From Aliirhizobium wenxiniae (lineage in GTDB: Bacteria > Pseudomonadota > Alphaproteobacteria > Rhizobiales > Rhizobiaceae), in the NCBI RefSeq assembly GCF_014201355.1, contig NZ_JACHEG010000002.1, positions 1 through 64,000 of the forward strand: a stretch of 64,000 nt of DNA. Direction: 5' to 3'. The stretch's first letter is position 1. The number at the start of each line of letters is the position of its first letter. The notes beneath the pieces are model-generated. The model did no database searches and was not told the DNA's origin. It was given only the letters and a program-made list of their open reading frames with translations. Shown here one piece after another: positions 63,333 to 64,000 of the stretch. The translations under genes were made by a program, and so were the position numbers.

Positions 63333-63896
63333 ATGTCGCCATTCACAATCGCCGCGCTTGCTGTCGGCATGTCCATCGACGCCTTTGTGGCCTCTGTCAG
63401 CCGCGGCGCCTCCTTCAAGCGTCCGCGCTTCAAGGAAGCCATGCGCACCGGCATCGTCTTCGGTGTGGTTGAAGCCATCACCCCGCTGATCGGATGGCTG
63501 GCCGGCGTGGTTGCCAGCCAATATGTGCAGACCGTCGATCACTGGATCGCCTTTATCCTGCTCGCCGTCGTTGGCGGCCGAATGGCAATGGAAGGCTTTT
63601 CGCGCAGTGAGGAAGAGAGTTCTTCGAGTGACAATCGTTCGCTGATCGTGCTGATGGCAACGGCGATCGGTACCAGCATCGATGCCATGGCTGTCGGCGT
63701 CTCGCTCGCCTTCCTGGACGTCAATATCGTGATCGTGGCTATCGCGATCGGTTTTGCCACTTTCGCCATGTCGACAGGTGGCATGCTGCTCTCACGTCTA
63801 ATCGGCCCGCGCTTCGGCAAATGGGCGGAAGTGGTCGGAGGCATCGGCCTAATCGGGCTCGGCACGTCTATTCTGGTCGATCACCTGACGGCTTGA
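63333..63896 (+). CDS. mntP: Manganese efflux pump MntP
   Basis: The 187-residue membrane protein has six helices in two halves. Each half carries the MntP repeat: [21 protein letters not shown] in the first and [20 protein letters not shown] in the second, where the paired Asp residues are needed for transport. [22 protein letters not shown] follows, ending VDHLTA. The riboswitch upstream matches the manganese role. GAGAGATATCA precedes the ATG. Confidence 0.95.
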   Translation: MSPFTIAALAVGMSIDAFVASVSRGASFKRPRFKEAMRTGIVFGVVEAITPLIGWLAGVVASQYVQTVDHWIAFILLAVVGGRMAMEGFSRSEEESSSSDNRSLIVLMATAIGTSIDAMAVGVSLAFLDVNIVIVAIAIGFATFAMSTGGMLLSRLIGPRFGKWAEVVGGIGLIGLGTSILVDHLTA

Positions 63897-63920
63897 TCTA
63901 CAAAATCCTGGAAAAACAAA

Positions 63921-63951
63921 CGGCCCGAAAATCGATGTGATTTTCGAGCCG
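63921..63951 (-). terminator. Hairpin terminator between mntP and the minus-strand gene
   Basis: CGGCCCGAAAATC pairs with GATTTTCGAGCCG (one mismatch). On the minus strand the stem is followed by TTTGTTTTT, so it mainly terminates the gene entering from the right edge. Confidence 0.75.
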
Positions 63952-63977
63952 CAGCTTATTGGAATGCAGAAAAGCGA

Positions 63978-64000
63978 TTAGAACTCCACTACCTTGCCGG
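63978..64000 (-). CDS. 3' end of an unidentified gene (runs off the window)
   Basis: The minus strand reads GKVVEF then TAA at 63980-63978, followed by a terminator on the same strand. Only about seven codons are visible, so the product cannot be identified. A C-terminal Phe is seen in outer-membrane barrels, but the sequence is too short to argue for that. Confidence 0.45.

Overview
This 64 kb window is chromosomal DNA of an alphaproteobacterium, very probably a member of the Rhizobiaceae (Rhizobium, Neorhizobium or Agrobacterium group; the genus cannot be fixed by reading alone). The evidence is the gene order (prfB-mrcA-amiC-rne, aroQ-accB-accC-aat-DUF2155-NDUFA12, pyrB-pyrC-plsY-dprA-topA-rnr, divK-pleD), an NDUFA12-type complex I subunit, a DinB with an N-terminal zinc finger, an RNase E ending in a GWW motif, and LexA boxes of the GTTC-N7-GTTC type. 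Almost all of it is core genome.

Layout. 0-5 kb: 5' end of tuf behind a tRNA-Tyr/tRNA-Gly pair with a good promoter, rlmB, a DUF982 protein, cysQ, tRNA-Thr and nadK. 4.6-13.4 kb: prfB (with a +1 programmed frameshift), PBP1A, amidase AmiC and RNase E. 13.6-18.4 kb: a DsbA-like thiol protein, aroQ, accB, accC, aat, a secreted DUF2155 protein and NDUFA12. 18.5-28 kb: a Glu-tRNA amidotransferase locus that is split (gatB apart from gatC-gatA). It is studded with four GNAT acetyltransferases and carries gcd (PQQ glucose dehydrogenase) and a YjhX-like protein between the two halves. 28-35 kb: M48 protease, UPF0173 hydrolase, PhnA-domain protein, ruvX, a small membrane-protein pair behind a CtrA-like box, TetR regulator, AEC transporter and AidB-like acyl-CoA dehydrogenase. 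35-50.8 kb: pyrB, a dihydroorotase-like gene without its HxH metal motif, and plsY. Next come an oligogalacturonate lyase/transporter pair and a decayed copy of the plsY 3' end, then dprA, topA, rnr, DUF983, NUDIX, MFS and rpmG. 51.5-64 kb: divK-pleD, DUF3572, a HAD-like gene, dinB with a LexA box, an L,D-transpeptidase, a GGDEF protein, dnaE, a 28-residue membrane peptide with a LexA-like box, and mntP behind a yybP-ykoY manganese riboswitch.

How the parts work together. Most genes serve translation (tuf, tRNAs, prfB, rlmB, aat, gatABC, rpmG), RNA turnover (rne, rnr), cell wall and lipids (mrcA, amiC, ldt, accBC, plsY), pyrimidine synthesis (pyrB, pyrC-like), chromosome work (topA, dprA, ruvX, dinB, dnaE) and cell-cycle or c-di-GMP signalling (divK, pleD, GGDEF). 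The accessory part is small: the pectin-fragment catabolic pair, gcd and the GNAT/YjhX cluster.

The points most worth a second look are the SOS-box-associated 28-residue peptide upstream of dnaE, the plsY remnant that marks the insertion edge of the pectin genes, the degenerate dihydroorotase next to pyrB, and the CtrA-box small membrane-protein pair. I saw no CRISPR array, transposase, integrase or prophage.
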